Part shown: positions 8,308 to 16,673 of the stretch, one piece after another
Layout of the letters: every line of letters begins with the position of its first letter
Position numbering within the stretch: position 1 is the first letter of the stretch
From: Streptomyces sp. DSM 110735
GTDB lineage: Bacteria > Actinomycetota > Actinomycetes > Streptomycetales > Streptomycetaceae
Direction of reading: 5' to 3'
NCBI RefSeq assembly: GCF_016482685.1
Contig: NZ_JACYHF010000002.1
Location: 372,001-436,000, forward strand
Length of the DNA stretch: 64,000 nucleotides
Translations under genes and position numbers: made by a program
The notes under the pieces: model-generated
What the model was told of the DNA's origin: nothing
What the model saw: the letters and a program-made list of their open reading frames with translations, nothing else
The model's database searches: none

Positions 8308-9633
8308 GTGAAGTCACCCCGCACGGAGTTCGACAGCGTCCACGATGTCCTCGGAATCGGGTTCGGTCCGTCAAATCTCGCACTGGCCATAGCCGTTGAG
8401 GAACACAACGCGGGGCGCCCGGAGGGAGAACGCCTCGCCGCCCGCTTCCTGGAACGTCAGCCGCGCTTCGGCTGGCACCGGGGGATGCTCATCGACGACG
8501 CCACCATGCAGGTGTCGTTTCTCAAGGACCTGGTCACCCTGCGCAATCCGACCAGCGACTTCAGCTTTCTCTGCTTCCTGCGCGAGCGCGGCAGGCTCAT
8601 CGACTTCCTGAACCAGAAGACGCTGTTCCCGCTGCGCGCCGAGTTCCACCAGTACTTCGAGTGGGCCGCCGACCGGGTCGGACATCTCGTCGGCTACGAC
8701 AGCGAGGTCACGGCCGTCGAGCCGGTGCGCGACGAGGTGGGCACCATCGCGTACTTCGACGTGCACTGCCGTGACCCGGAGCACCCCGACCGCACGGTCA
8801 CGTACCGGACGCGCAACATCAGCGTGGCGATGGGGCTTGAGCCGCATGTGCCGCCCGGTCTGGAGCTGGGTGAACGCGTCTGGCACAACAGCCAGTTGAT
8901 CCCCCGCGTCGCCGAACTCGGCACCACAGGAAAGCCCGTGCGCCGGGCGGTCGTGCTCGGTGCCGGGCAGAGCGCCGCCGAGGCGGTGGACTTCCTGCAC
9001 CGCTCCTTCCCGGACGCGGAAGTGTGCGCGGTCTTCGCCAAGTACGGCTACACCCCGGCCGACGACAGCCCGTTCGCCAACCGCATCTTCGACCCCGAGG
9101 CGGTGGACCTGTACTTCGGCGCCCCGGCCGAGGTGAAACAGTCCCTGTTCGACTACCACCGCTCCACCAACTACTCGGTGGTGGACATGGAGTTGATCGA
9201 GGCGCTGTACGCGACCTCGTACCGCGAGAAGGTAGCGGGACGCGAGCGGCTGCGCTTCCTCAACGTCTCCCGGGTGCGCGACGTACGGCCCCGGTCCGGC
9301 GGCGAGGCGCTCGACATCACCGTGGAGTTCCTGCCGACCGGCGAACACGAGGCGCTGGAGGCGGACTTGTTCGTCCTGGCCACGGGGTACCGCCCCCGCG
9401 ACCTGACCACGCTCCTCGGGGAGTCGGCCAAGCTGTGCCTGCGCGACGACGGCGACGAACTCCGGGTGGGGCGCGACCACCGGGTGGCGACGGCACCGGA
9501 GGTCACCGCCGGGATCTACCTCCAGGGCGGGACCGAGCACACGCACGGTCTGACCAGCACCCTGCTGTCCACGACGGCGGTCCGCGCGGAGGAGATCCAC
9601 CGCTCCCTGCTCGCGGGACGAACGCCCGCCTAG
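8308..9633 (+). CDS. L-ornithine/L-lysine N-hydroxylase (siderophore monooxygenase)
   Basis: Flavin monooxygenase (441 residues) of the SidA/PvdA/IucD family, which N-hydroxylates the side-chain amine of ornithine using FAD, NADPH and O2. The FAD motif is GIGFGPSN, the NADPH motif VLGAGQSAAE, and the C-terminal ATGYRPRD motif closes the fold. GTG at 8308 is chosen because GAGGGAGG lies about ten bases upstream; the ATG at 8278 would directly abut the iron box. It supplies hydroxyornithine to the formyltransferase and the NRPS. Confidence 0.93.
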   Translation: MKSPRTEFDSVHDVLGIGFGPSNLALAIAVEEHNAGRPEGERLAARFLERQPRFGWHRGMLIDDATMQVSFLKDLVTLRNPTSDFSFLCFLRERGRLIDFLNQKTLFPLRAEFHQYFEWAADRVGHLVGYDSEVTAVEPVRDEVGTIAYFDVHCRDPEHPDRTVTYRTRNISVAMGLEPHVPPGLELGERVWHNSQLIPRVAELGTTGKPVRRAVVLGAGQSAAEAVDFLHRSFPDAEVCAVFAKYGYTPADDSPFANRIFDPEAVDLYFGAPAEVKQSLFDYHRSTNYSVVDMELIEALYATSYREKVAGRERLRFLNVSRVRDVRPRSGGEALDITVEFLPTGEHEALEADLFVLATGYRPRDLTTLLGESAKLCLRDDGDELRVGRDHRVATAPEVTAGIYLQGGTEHTHGLTSTLLSTTAVRAEEIHRSLLAGRTPA

Positions 9634-9672
9634 CGGACGGCACTTCGGCGCCCCCGGACCCCCGGAGCAGGT

Positions 9673-10374
9673 TCACCCGGGGGTGCCGGCCCACCGCTCC
9701 ACCGGCGCCTCCTGAGCCGTCCCGCAGCCGCCGAACGCCGCCACCAGCGCGTCGGTGTCCATGACGACGGCACAGGTGGCGGCCAGCCAGCGCACGGCCA
9801 TCGCATGCTCGGCGGCCGTGCGGTCGGCCACCGCGTCGGCGGCGACGAACGGCTCCAGGTCCTGCATCCAGGCGTCCGCCGCGGTGAGCAGTATGTCCGT
9901 CGCGGCGGCGACCCCGGCGACCACCACCTGGTCGCGACCCAGCTCCGTCAGCCGCGCCCGCAGCCGGGTCCCGGCGAAGGCGCTGCACCGCTTCCCGGTG
10001 AACAGGCTGTCCCCTGGCCGGGGTTGGACGGCGTCGACGACACGGCGCCCGACCCCGCGCCCGGGCTGGGCGGCGCCCTGCTCCGGCACCCGCACCGCGT
10101 AGACGACCGGCACTCCGGCGTCCCGCGCCGCCCGGACCAGCCGCTCGGCGTGCCCGACGAACCCGGAGCCGTCCTCCACGGGACAGCCGCGCACGTCACG
10201 GACGAGGAGCACGGCCCGGCCCGCCTCCAGACACCAGGAGGGACCGCCACCGGGCTCGGGCGTGCCGTACGGAGCCGCCGCGCCCGGGAGTTGGGCGGGT
10301 CCGGGCGGCGGGACGGCGTCGGCGGGCGGGATCGTTCCGGACGGCGTCACGGTCTCGGGGAACGGGAACGGCAT
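9673..10374 (-). CDS. Isochorismatase-family hydrolase (EntB/PhzD type, no carrier domain)
   Basis: 233 residues. The N-terminus MPFPFPETVTPSGTIPPADA resembles the EntB/DhbB/PhzD lead-in. The catalytic Asp is in LLVRDVRG and the Lys in TGKRCSAF. The nucleophilic Cys of cysteine hydrolases is absent (GVAAATDILLTA), as in EntB and PhzD, which hydrolyse a vinyl ether rather than an amide. It lacks the aryl-carrier domain of EntB. ATG at 10374 has GAGAGGCG upstream; longer in-frame starts exist. No entA, entC or entE homologue is visible, so its link to the hydroxamate siderophore is unclear. It ends convergently with the N-hydroxylase (39-bp gap). Confidence 0.8.
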   Translation of the reverse strand: MPFPFPETVTPSGTIPPADAVPPPGPAQLPGAAAPYGTPEPGGGPSWCLEAGRAVLLVRDVRGCPVEDGSGFVGHAERLVRAARDAGVPVVYAVRVPEQGAAQPGRGVGRRVVDAVQPRPGDSLFTGKRCSAFAGTRLRARLTELGRDQVVVAGVAAATDILLTAADAWMQDLEPFVAADAVADRTAAEHAMAVRWLAATCAVVMDTDALVAAFGGCGTAQEAPVERWAGTPG

Positions 10375-10613
10375 GGGCTTCGCCTCTCGCGGTCGGCTCG
10401 ACGGGTCGCACCCCGCCCTCGGGTACGGCCGCGCGTCGACGCGCCCGGGTGTCGCCGGGCGGGGCGAAGCCGTCCGGGGCGCCGCCACGCGTTCCGGCGC
10501 CGACGGGCGCCGCCACACCTTCCGCACACGGCGGTCGTGCCGCCGCCCACCCCGTGCGGCGCGCGCACCGGCGCACGCCGTCCACGGCTCCGCTCCGGAG
10601 ACGAGAACCCAAG

Positions 10614-10627
10614 TTAGGGTACCCTAA
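10614..10627. promoter_or_regulatory. 14-bp palindrome TTAGG-N4-CCTAA (site A)
   Basis: Perfect dyad ttagggtaccctaa, 240 bp upstream of the isochorismatase-like start and 38 bp downstream of the amidohydrolase stop. It shares its half-site with the iron box but has a 4-bp rather than 9-bp gap. A DtxR-family regulator is plausible but unproven. Confidence 0.55.
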
Positions 10628-10664
10628 GTATGCGCCCGGAACGGCGAAGCGCAAGCTCCCGCGC

Positions 10665-12185
10665 TCACGCCGGTCCGTGGGTCCAGCGACCGCCGAGCAT
10701 GGTCGCGAAGACGGGCATCGTCCGCAGGGTCGCCAGGTCCGCCTCCAGCGGGTCCACGTCCGTGACCACCAGGTCGGCGGCGTCGCCCACCCGGATCAGC
10801 CGCCTGCCCCGGGCCGAGGCGGCGAGCGCGGTCGCGAGCGGCACCCGCTGCTCGGGATGCCACGCGGGCCGCTGGTCCCCGGTGCGCCCCACGGCCGACG
10901 CGATGCCGAGCCAGGGGTCCAGCGGCGAGACCGGCGCGTCCGAGCCGAACTCCAGTCGCGCCCCCGCCGCGAGCAGGTCCGCGTAGGCGAAGGCGCGGTC
11001 CGTGCGACCCGCCCAGTGCCGGTCCGCGATGTCCCGGTCGTCGGTGGCGTGCCGGGGCTGGACACTCGCCGTCACCCCCAGCACGGCGAACCTCGGCAGG
11101 TCGGCGGCGGCGAGCAGTTGCGCGTGTTCGATACTGCCCCGGCAGCGCACTGCCTCGAAGGCGTCCAGGGCGACCGTGTTGGCGTGGTCGCCGATGGCGT
11201 GCACAGCCGGTTCGATGCCGTGGGCGGCGGCGCGGCGCATCAGCGCGACCAGCTCCTCCGTGCCGGTCTCCTGGATGCCGTGCGCCCGCGGGGTGTCCCC
11301 GAGCCCCGGATAGGGGTCGCGGCACAGCGCGGTACGGGTGTTGAGCGAGCCGTCCGTGAACAGCTTGAGCGGACCGACGCGCACGATCCCGGCGCCCCCG
11401 TCCACGACGGAACCGGTGCGCAGCCCGCGCCCGATCGCCGCGTCGAGGTACGCCGGATAGACGGCGGCCGACACCCGCACCGGGAGCCGGGCGACCGCAC
11501 CGCGCCGCGTCCAGTCCGTGACCGTGTCGCCGTACTGGAAGTCGACGATCCCGGTGACCCCGCGTGCGGCGGCGGCGCGGCACGCCTCCTCGATCCGGCG
11601 GTCCACGGTCTCGACGGGCGCCTCGGGCAGCGCGGCGAGAGCCTCCAGGCACTCGTGCTCCCGCAGCACCCCGCTGGGGTGACCGGCGCGCCCGACGAGG
11701 GCGAGGCAGGCGGAGTTGAGCCACGCGGTGTGCAGATCCTGGCTCACCAGGGCGACGGGCACCCCGGGGACGACGGCGTCCAGGACGTCCTTGTGCGGGG
11801 CGTCGGACCAGAGCCCGTCCCGGAAGCCGAACCCGGTCAACACCCCGTCTTCCAGAGACCCTTGAGCCCGCTCGCGGACAGCCTCGGCGACCGCGCGGGC
11901 CGAGCCGAGACCGGAGACGTCCAGCCGGGTGCGCGCGACGGCCCACTCCCCCATGTGCACATGGGCGTCCCACAGCCCGGGCAGTACGGTCCGCCCGGCG
12001 AGGTCGAACACCGGCTCGCCGCAGCCGCGTTGAAGCCCTTCGTCCGCCCAGATCCCCGTGATCCGCCCGCCCGCGACCCGGAGGCGCGCGAGCGGTCCTC
12101 CGGCGCCGAGCCGTACCCGGGCGAGCCACAGCGGCGCCCCCTCCGTGCCGTCCGTGGCGGTGGACACATCGGCGGTGCTCGTCAT
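10665..12185 (-). CDS. Amidohydrolase family 3 protein (YtcJ-like)
   Basis: 506-residue metal-dependent hydrolase with the TIM-barrel amidohydrolase layout. Visible are the first metal motif DAHVHM (about residue 74), GPLKLFTDGSL (the position of the bridging lysine), AVHAIGD and IEHAQ (metal histidines), and FGSDAPV (catalytic Asp). Family members hydrolyse N-acylated or exocyclic-amide compounds; the substrate here cannot be told. ATG at 12185 follows a GGAGG-like stretch. A TTAGG-N4-CCTAA palindrome lies 46 bp upstream of the start and another just past the stop. Confidence 0.88.
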   Translation of the reverse strand: MTSTADVSTATDGTEGAPLWLARVRLGAGGPLARLRVAGGRITGIWADEGLQRGCGEPVFDLAGRTVLPGLWDAHVHMGEWAVARTRLDVSGLGSARAVAEAVRERAQGSLEDGVLTGFGFRDGLWSDAPHKDVLDAVVPGVPVALVSQDLHTAWLNSACLALVGRAGHPSGVLREHECLEALAALPEAPVETVDRRIEEACRAAAARGVTGIVDFQYGDTVTDWTRRGAVARLPVRVSAAVYPAYLDAAIGRGLRTGSVVDGGAGIVRVGPLKLFTDGSLNTRTALCRDPYPGLGDTPRAHGIQETGTEELVALMRRAAAHGIEPAVHAIGDHANTVALDAFEAVRCRGSIEHAQLLAAADLPRFAVLGVTASVQPRHATDDRDIADRHWAGRTDRAFAYADLLAAGARLEFGSDAPVSPLDPWLGIASAVGRTGDQRPAWHPEQRVPLATALAASARGRRLIRVGDAADLVVTDVDPLEADLATLRTMPVFATMLGGRWTHGPA

Positions 12186-12230
12186 GGCGGCCTCCAGCGA
12201 GAGACGGGGCGTCCGGCCACCGCACCCTAC

Positions 12231-12244
12231 TTAGGCATGCCTAA
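12231..12244. promoter_or_regulatory. 14-bp palindrome TTAGG-N4-CCTAA (site B)
   Basis: Perfect dyad ttaggcatgcctaa, 46 bp upstream of the amidohydrolase start and abutting the stop of the alpha/beta hydrolase. It has the same half-sites and spacing as site A at 10614, so both are probably read by one regulator. Confidence 0.6.
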
Positions 12245-12245
12245 C

Positions 12246-13010
12246 TCACGCCAGGGCGGCGGCCGTCTCGCGCGCGAAGACCTCGGGGTTGTCCAGCATG
12301 ATGTTGTGCCCGCAGTCGGGGACGGCGACGACCCGCACCCCGGCCGCCTCCAGCCCCTGCGCGCCGGGGAACGGTCCGTCCGCCTCGGGGAAGAGGAAGG
12401 TGCGCGGTATCGGCAGCTTCAGCAGCAGTTCGCGCATCGTGGGGGTCGTACCCCGCGTGAGCCGGACCGCGCTGCGGTGCAGGGCGGTCGGGTCGGTCAG
12501 GCGCATGGTGGCCCACCAGTGCGGTCCCGCCGTGTCGCGGACCTTCTCCCAGCCGCCGTCCAGGAACTCCCGCTCCGAGAACGCGGTGATGCCCGAGCTG
12601 CCGGGGGCGCCGGGGACGGGGGTGACCGGGTCGAGGTTGGCGTCGACCAGGACCAGCCGGGAGACCAGTCCGGGGTGGCGCGCGGCCAGGACGATCGCCA
12701 CGGAGCCGCCCATGCTGTGCGCGATCAGTTCGGCGCCGCTGACCCCCGCGGCGGTCAGCGCGGCGGCCAGGGTGTCGGCGTGGGACTCCAGGCTGTAGTC
12801 GAAGTCCGCCGGGCGGTCGCTGATGCCGTGGCCAAGGAGGTCGATCAGCAGCGAGCGGTGACCGGCGAGCAGCGGGTGCGCTGCGGTCCCGGTGAAGTAC
12901 GCGGACGAACTGGCGCCGAGTCCGTGGACATAGACGCGCGGGGCGTCCCGGCCGGGCAGCTCGACCCAGCGCATGAGGTCCCCGTGGGGCGTGACGGCGG
13001 CGTTGCGCAT
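12246..13010 (-). CDS. Alpha/beta-fold hydrolase
   Basis: 254 residues. Oxyanion-hole motif VYVHGLGAS, nucleophile elbow AHSMGGS, and C-terminal catalytic His in DCGHNIML are intact, with the conserved LIDLLGHGISD strand-loop between them. The fold covers esterases, lipases, lactonases and C-C hydrolases; nothing here fixes the substrate. ATG at 13010 is chosen because AAGGAG lies six bases upstream. It is transcribed in the same direction as the amidohydrolase, separated by the palindrome at 12231. Confidence 0.85.
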   Translation of the reverse strand: MRNAAVTPHGDLMRWVELPGRDAPRVYVHGLGASSSAYFTGTAAHPLLAGHRSLLIDLLGHGISDRPADFDYSLESHADTLAAALTAAGVSGAELIAHSMGGSVAIVLAARHPGLVSRLVLVDANLDPVTPVPGAPGSSGITAFSEREFLDGGWEKVRDTAGPHWWATMRLTDPTALHRSAVRLTRGTTPTMRELLLKLPIPRTFLFPEADGPFPGAQGLEAAGVRVVAVPDCGHNIMLDNPEVFARETAAALA

Positions 13011-13129
13011 GGTCTGCTCCTTGATCACTACGAGCGGACGAGTGTAACCGCCCGTACGGACCGGAAGGACGGCGGCACGGCAACTCACCCGCGGCGCGGC
13101 AGCCCCTCGCCGAACCGCCGGAGACCCCC

Positions 13130-13576
13130 TCAGCCCTGGCGCGGCAGCCGTACCACCTGGACGAAGAAGTCGTCGATCTGGCGGACCGCCGCGATGAACT
13201 GGTCCAGGTCCACCGGCTTGGTGACATACGCGTTGGCGTGCAGCTTGTAGCTGCGCAGGATGTCCTCCTCGGCGGCGGAGGTGGTGAGGACCACGACGGG
13301 GATGTGCGCCAGGTCCGGGTCGGACTTGATGCGCTCCAGGACCTGACGCCCGTCGTACTTGGGCAGGTTGAGGTCGAGCAGGATCAGGTCGGGGCGCGGG
13401 GCGCCGGCGTGCTCGCCCTCCCGGTAGAGGAAGTGGAGCGCCTCCTCGCCGTCCCGGACGACGTGAAGGGTGTTGCCGATCTTGTTGTCCTCGAACGCCT
13501 CCCGGGTCATCAGCTCGTCGCCCGGGTCGTCCTCGACCAGGAGTACGTCGATGGGGGTGGCGGAGGGGGTCGTCAT
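13130..13576 (-). CDS. Single-domain response regulator (Rcp1/CheY-like)
   Basis: 148-residue receiver without an output domain. The acidic pocket is VEDDPGD, phospho-acceptor Asp68 in LLDLNLPKYDGR, then TTS and Lys in VTKP. Sequences of this type pair with phytochrome-like or CHASE3 histidine kinases in bacteria. Its ATG overlaps the stop of the kinase gene by four bases (ATGA), so it is co-translated with the kinase and is its likely phosphorylation target. With no DNA-binding domain it must act through a protein partner, perhaps the PP2C phosphatase encoded two genes upstream. Confidence 0.92.
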   Translation of the reverse strand: MTTPSATPIDVLLVEDDPGDELMTREAFEDNKIGNTLHVVRDGEEALHFLYREGEHAGAPRPDLILLDLNLPKYDGRQVLERIKSDPDLAHIPVVVLTTSAAEEDILRSYKLHANAYVTKPVDLDQFIAAVRQIDDFFVQVVRLPRQG

Positions 13577-15216
13577 GTCAGGGCCTTTTCCTGGGGTTCG
13601 GCGCCGGACTCGTCCGGGACGGGGGCGGCCGGGGGGAGGGTGATGCAGAAGCGGGTGCCGTCCGTGCACTCGGTGTCGAGCCAGATCCTGCCTCCGTGAT
13701 GTTCCACGATCTTCTTGCAGAGCGCCAGTCCGATGCCCGTGCCACCGTAGGCGTCCCGGCTGTGCAGCCGCTGGAAGATGACGAAGACCTTCTCGGCGAA
13801 CTCGCCGGGGATGCCGATGCCGTTGTCCTTGACGCAGATCCGGGCCATGCCGGGTTCGTCGGGGTCGGGTTCGCAGGTGATGGTGATGTGCGGGGCGCGT
13901 TCGGGGTGGCGGAACTTCAGGGCGTTGCCGACCAGGTTCTGCCAGAGCATGGCCAGCAGGGTGGGGTCGCCGACGACCTCGGGCAGCGTGTCCGGGCGGT
14001 CGATGACGGCGCCGGACTCCTCGACGGCGGCGCCCAGGTTGGCCAGCGCCTTGTCCAGCGCCGGGCCGAGACCGACGGGCACGCGGGCGTCGTTGAGGCG
14101 CCCGACGCGGGAGAAGGTGAGCAGGTCGTTGATGAGCACCTGCATGCGCTTGGCGCCGTCCACGGCGAAGTCGATGTACTGCCGTCCCCGGTCGTCCAGT
14201 TGGTCGCCGTAGCGCTTCTCGAGGAGCTGGCAGAAGGAGGCGACCTTGCGCAGGGGTTCCTGGAGGTCGTGCGAGGCGACGTAGGCGAACTGCTCCAGCT
14301 CGACGTTGGAGCGGCGCAGTTCGACGGCCTGGGCGTCGAGGTCCGCGGTCTGCCGGGCGAGGACGCGCTCCTGGTCGCGGGAGGCGTCGAGTTCGGCGAC
14401 GATGCGCTTGCGCATCCCCTCCACGTCGTCGGCGAGGGCGGTCAGGTCGGCGGGTCCGCCGCTGGTGATGACGTGAGCGAAGTCACCGCCCGACACGCGG
14501 CGGGAGGCGGTGCCGAGGATCTCCAGCGGGCGGGCGACCAGCATGCGGACGAGGAAGGCGAGGGCGACGCCGGTGAGCAGGAAGGCGGCGACCATGCCGC
14601 CGAGCACCGAGTTGCGCACGGTGCGTTCGTGGGCGATCTCGGTGTGGCCCTGGCGGACGGTGCGGGCGAGGTCGGCGTTCTGCTTCGCCCAGGTGGCGCG
14701 CAGGTGGTCGAAGTTCCGTCGACCGCGTTCGGCGGTGGTCTTGTCGACGCGCTTGGGCTCGCCGGGGGTGACGGAGGCGGCCATCGGCTCGGCGTAGGCG
14801 CGGCGCCAGTCGGCTGCCTGCCGCTCGACGGCGTCCAGGTCCGCGAGCAGGGCGGGACGGTCCCCGATCAGCTCGCGCAGCCGGGCGGCCGAGTGTGCCT
14901 CGTCGGTCTTGCCCTGGGTGTAGGGGGCGAGGAACTGCCGGTCGGCGGCGATCGCGTAGCCGCGGATGCCGGTCTCCTGGTTGACCAGGGCGGCCTGGAG
15001 CCGGTACGCCTCGGTCTGCGCGGGCTGGACGCGCAGGAGCAGCCCGTCGGTGGCCTCGGCGGTGCGGCCGAGCAGGTCGGCGCCGATCACGGTGCCGACC
15101 ACCACGAGCAGGGCCATCAGCGCCAGTACGAGCTGGAACCAGCCCTGCACCGTCAGGCTGCGCCGGCGCGCGCCCTTGTCGTTCCTCACCGTGTGCTCCG
15201 ACTCCGTATGGGTCAC
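13573..15216 (-). CDS. CHASE3-HAMP sensor histidine kinase
   Basis: 547 residues: membrane segment at about 25-50, a CHASE3 extracellular region (LQAALVNQETGIRGYAIA...) to about 200, a second membrane segment about 204-228, HAMP, a coiled coil, then HisKA with His316 in YVASHDLQEPLRK. A HATPase domain follows (N box NLVGNALKFR, DNGIGIP, GGTGIGLALCKKI). All kinase motifs are intact. It is the middle gene of a three-gene operon, overlapping the upstream PP2C gene and the downstream receiver by four bases each. The CHASE3 ligand is unknown. Confidence 0.93.
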   Translation of the reverse strand: MTHTESEHTVRNDKGARRRSLTVQGWFQLVLALMALLVVVGTVIGADLLGRTAEATDGLLLRVQPAQTEAYRLQAALVNQETGIRGYAIAADRQFLAPYTQGKTDEAHSAARLRELIGDRPALLADLDAVERQAADWRRAYAEPMAASVTPGEPKRVDKTTAERGRRNFDHLRATWAKQNADLARTVRQGHTEIAHERTVRNSVLGGMVAAFLLTGVALAFLVRMLVARPLEILGTASRRVSGGDFAHVITSGGPADLTALADDVEGMRKRIVAELDASRDQERVLARQTADLDAQAVELRRSNVELEQFAYVASHDLQEPLRKVASFCQLLEKRYGDQLDDRGRQYIDFAVDGAKRMQVLINDLLTFSRVGRLNDARVPVGLGPALDKALANLGAAVEESGAVIDRPDTLPEVVGDPTLLAMLWQNLVGNALKFRHPERAPHITITCEPDPDEPGMARICVKDNGIGIPGEFAEKVFVIFQRLHSRDAYGGTGIGLALCKKIVEHHGGRIWLDTECTDGTRFCITLPPAAPVPDESGAEPQEKALT

Positions 15217-16436
15217 TTCTGGTTCCAGCTCACATGGACGACGGCCACGTCGTCCGCGAGTCCGCCGCGTTCCTCGGCCAGTCCCTCGGCGCGGTCGATC
15301 AGGGTGTCCACGAAGTCCTCGGCGGGCAGCGTGGCCGACTCCCGGGCGAGGGCGAGCAGACCGTCCTCGCCGAGGCGTTCGGTGCCCCGGCTGACGTGCC
15401 CCTCGAACAGACCGTCGGTGAACATCACCACGGACGCGCCGGGCGGCACCGGCAGCTCGGCGGTGGGCCAGCCTGCCACGCCGGGGATCATGCCGAGCGC
15501 GGGTCCGCCGGGCACCTCGACCCAGTCCACCTGGGTGCCGGTACGGCGCAGCAGACCGGGGTGTCCGGCGCGTACGACGCTGGCGCTGTGGGAGCCGGGG
15601 ACGGCGGCGAGGCTGACCAGGGTGGCGAAGACCTCGTCCCGGGCGCGCTCGGCGACCAGCAGTTCCTCCAGGCGGGCGACCTGTTCGGCGCCGGTGACGC
15701 CGCTGAGGACGAGGGTGCGCCAGGCGATGCGCAGGGCGACGCCGAGCGCCGCCTCGTCGGGACCGTGCCCGGAGACGTCCCCGACCAGGGCGTGGACGGC
15801 GCCGTCGGCGCTCTGCACGATGTCGTAGAAATCACCCCCGAGCAGCGCCTGGGCGCGGCCGGGGCGGTAGCGGGCCACCACCTGGACGCCCCCGGCGCGC
15901 AGCAGCGGGCGGGGCAGCAGACCGCGCTCCAGGCGGGCGTTCTCCCGCGCCTGCATCTGGCTGGCCTGGAGGGCGACGGCGGCCTGCTCGGCCTGCTTGC
16001 GCTGGATCGCGTAGCGCACGGCGCGGCCGAAGAGTTCGGGTTCGACGCGGCCCTTGACGAGGTAGTCCTGGGCGCCCGCCGCGACGGCGGCGAGCCCGGT
16101 CTGCTCCTCGGCGAGACCGGTGAGGACGACGACGGCGACCTGGTCGGCGTGCGCCTGGACCATGGACAGGGCTTCAAGACCCTGGGCGTCGGGCAGGTGC
16201 AGGTCGAGGAGGACGCAGTCGGGGACCTCGGTGGCGAGCACCTCGGCAGCCTCGGTCATCGAGCGCACCCAGCGCAGGCTCATCTTGAGCGCGCTGTCGG
16301 TGACCAGTTCCTCCACCAGGAGGGCGTCACCGGGGTCGTCCTCGATCAGGAGCACCGACGGCTCTCTGCCGTCCCACTCCCCCTCGATCCGTGCCGTCGG
16401 CACGAGCCGCGCAGCACCCGTCCGCGACGTCACCAT
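15213..16436 (-). CDS. Receiver-PP2C (RsbU/SpoIIE-type) serine phosphatase
   Basis: 407 residues. An N-terminal receiver (VLLIEDDPGD; phospho-acceptor Asp78 in LLDLHLPDAQG; lysine in YLVKG) is joined by a helical linker (QRKQAEQAAVALQASQMQARE) to a SpoIIE phosphatase domain with metal motifs GGDFYDIV, GDVSGHG and MFTDGLFE, and LADDVAVV at the end. Such proteins dephosphorylate STAS anti-anti-sigma factors in partner-switching pathways. ATG at 16436 has GGGGAGAGGCGGGG upstream. It is the first gene of the coupled kinase/receiver operon, so the kinase probably drives this phosphatase through its receiver. No STAS or RsbW gene is adjacent. Confidence 0.92.
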   Translation of the reverse strand: MVTSRTGAARLVPTARIEGEWDGREPSVLLIEDDPGDALLVEELVTDSALKMSLRWVRSMTEAAEVLATEVPDCVLLDLHLPDAQGLEALSMVQAHADQVAVVVLTGLAEEQTGLAAVAAGAQDYLVKGRVEPELFGRAVRYAIQRKQAEQAAVALQASQMQARENARLERGLLPRPLLRAGGVQVVARYRPGRAQALLGGDFYDIVQSADGAVHALVGDVSGHGPDEAALGVALRIAWRTLVLSGVTGAEQVARLEELLVAERARDEVFATLVSLAAVPGSHSASVVRAGHPGLLRRTGTQVDWVEVPGGPALGMIPGVAGWPTAELPVPPGASVVMFTDGLFEGHVSRGTERLGEDGLLALARESATLPAEDFVDTLIDRAEGLAEERGGLADDVAVVHVSWNQK

Positions 16437-16645
16437 GGCCCCGCCTCTCCCCACCCTTACCCGTCGCCTACGCTCAGTGGACGCCGACCGCCAGGGGCCG
16501 AGCATACTCATCGCACACATCCGATGGTCACCAGTCCCCTATGCCCAGGAGCGGGGAAAGCGATCCGGGCGGAGCGGGGCGCGGTCGCGTTTTTCGCGAG
16601 GGTGCCGGAAAGCCGGCCGCAGGACGTGCCCCGACCGGCTTCCCC

Positions 16646-16665
16646 GGGGGCGCCGGAGCGCCCCC
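16646..16665 (-). terminator. Terminator-like hairpin after kdpC
   Basis: A perfect 8-bp stem (gggggcgc / gcgccccc) with a 4-base loop lies 8 bp past the kdpC stop, in the direction of kdp transcription. No U-tract follows, as is usual for Streptomyces terminators. Confidence 0.65.
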
Positions 16666-16673
16666 TGCCCGTG

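Noticed and set aside
13130..16436. The sensor operon beside kdp as KdpDE
   Set aside because: The kinase is CHASE3-type without KdpD or USP domains, and the regulators have no DNA-binding domain.
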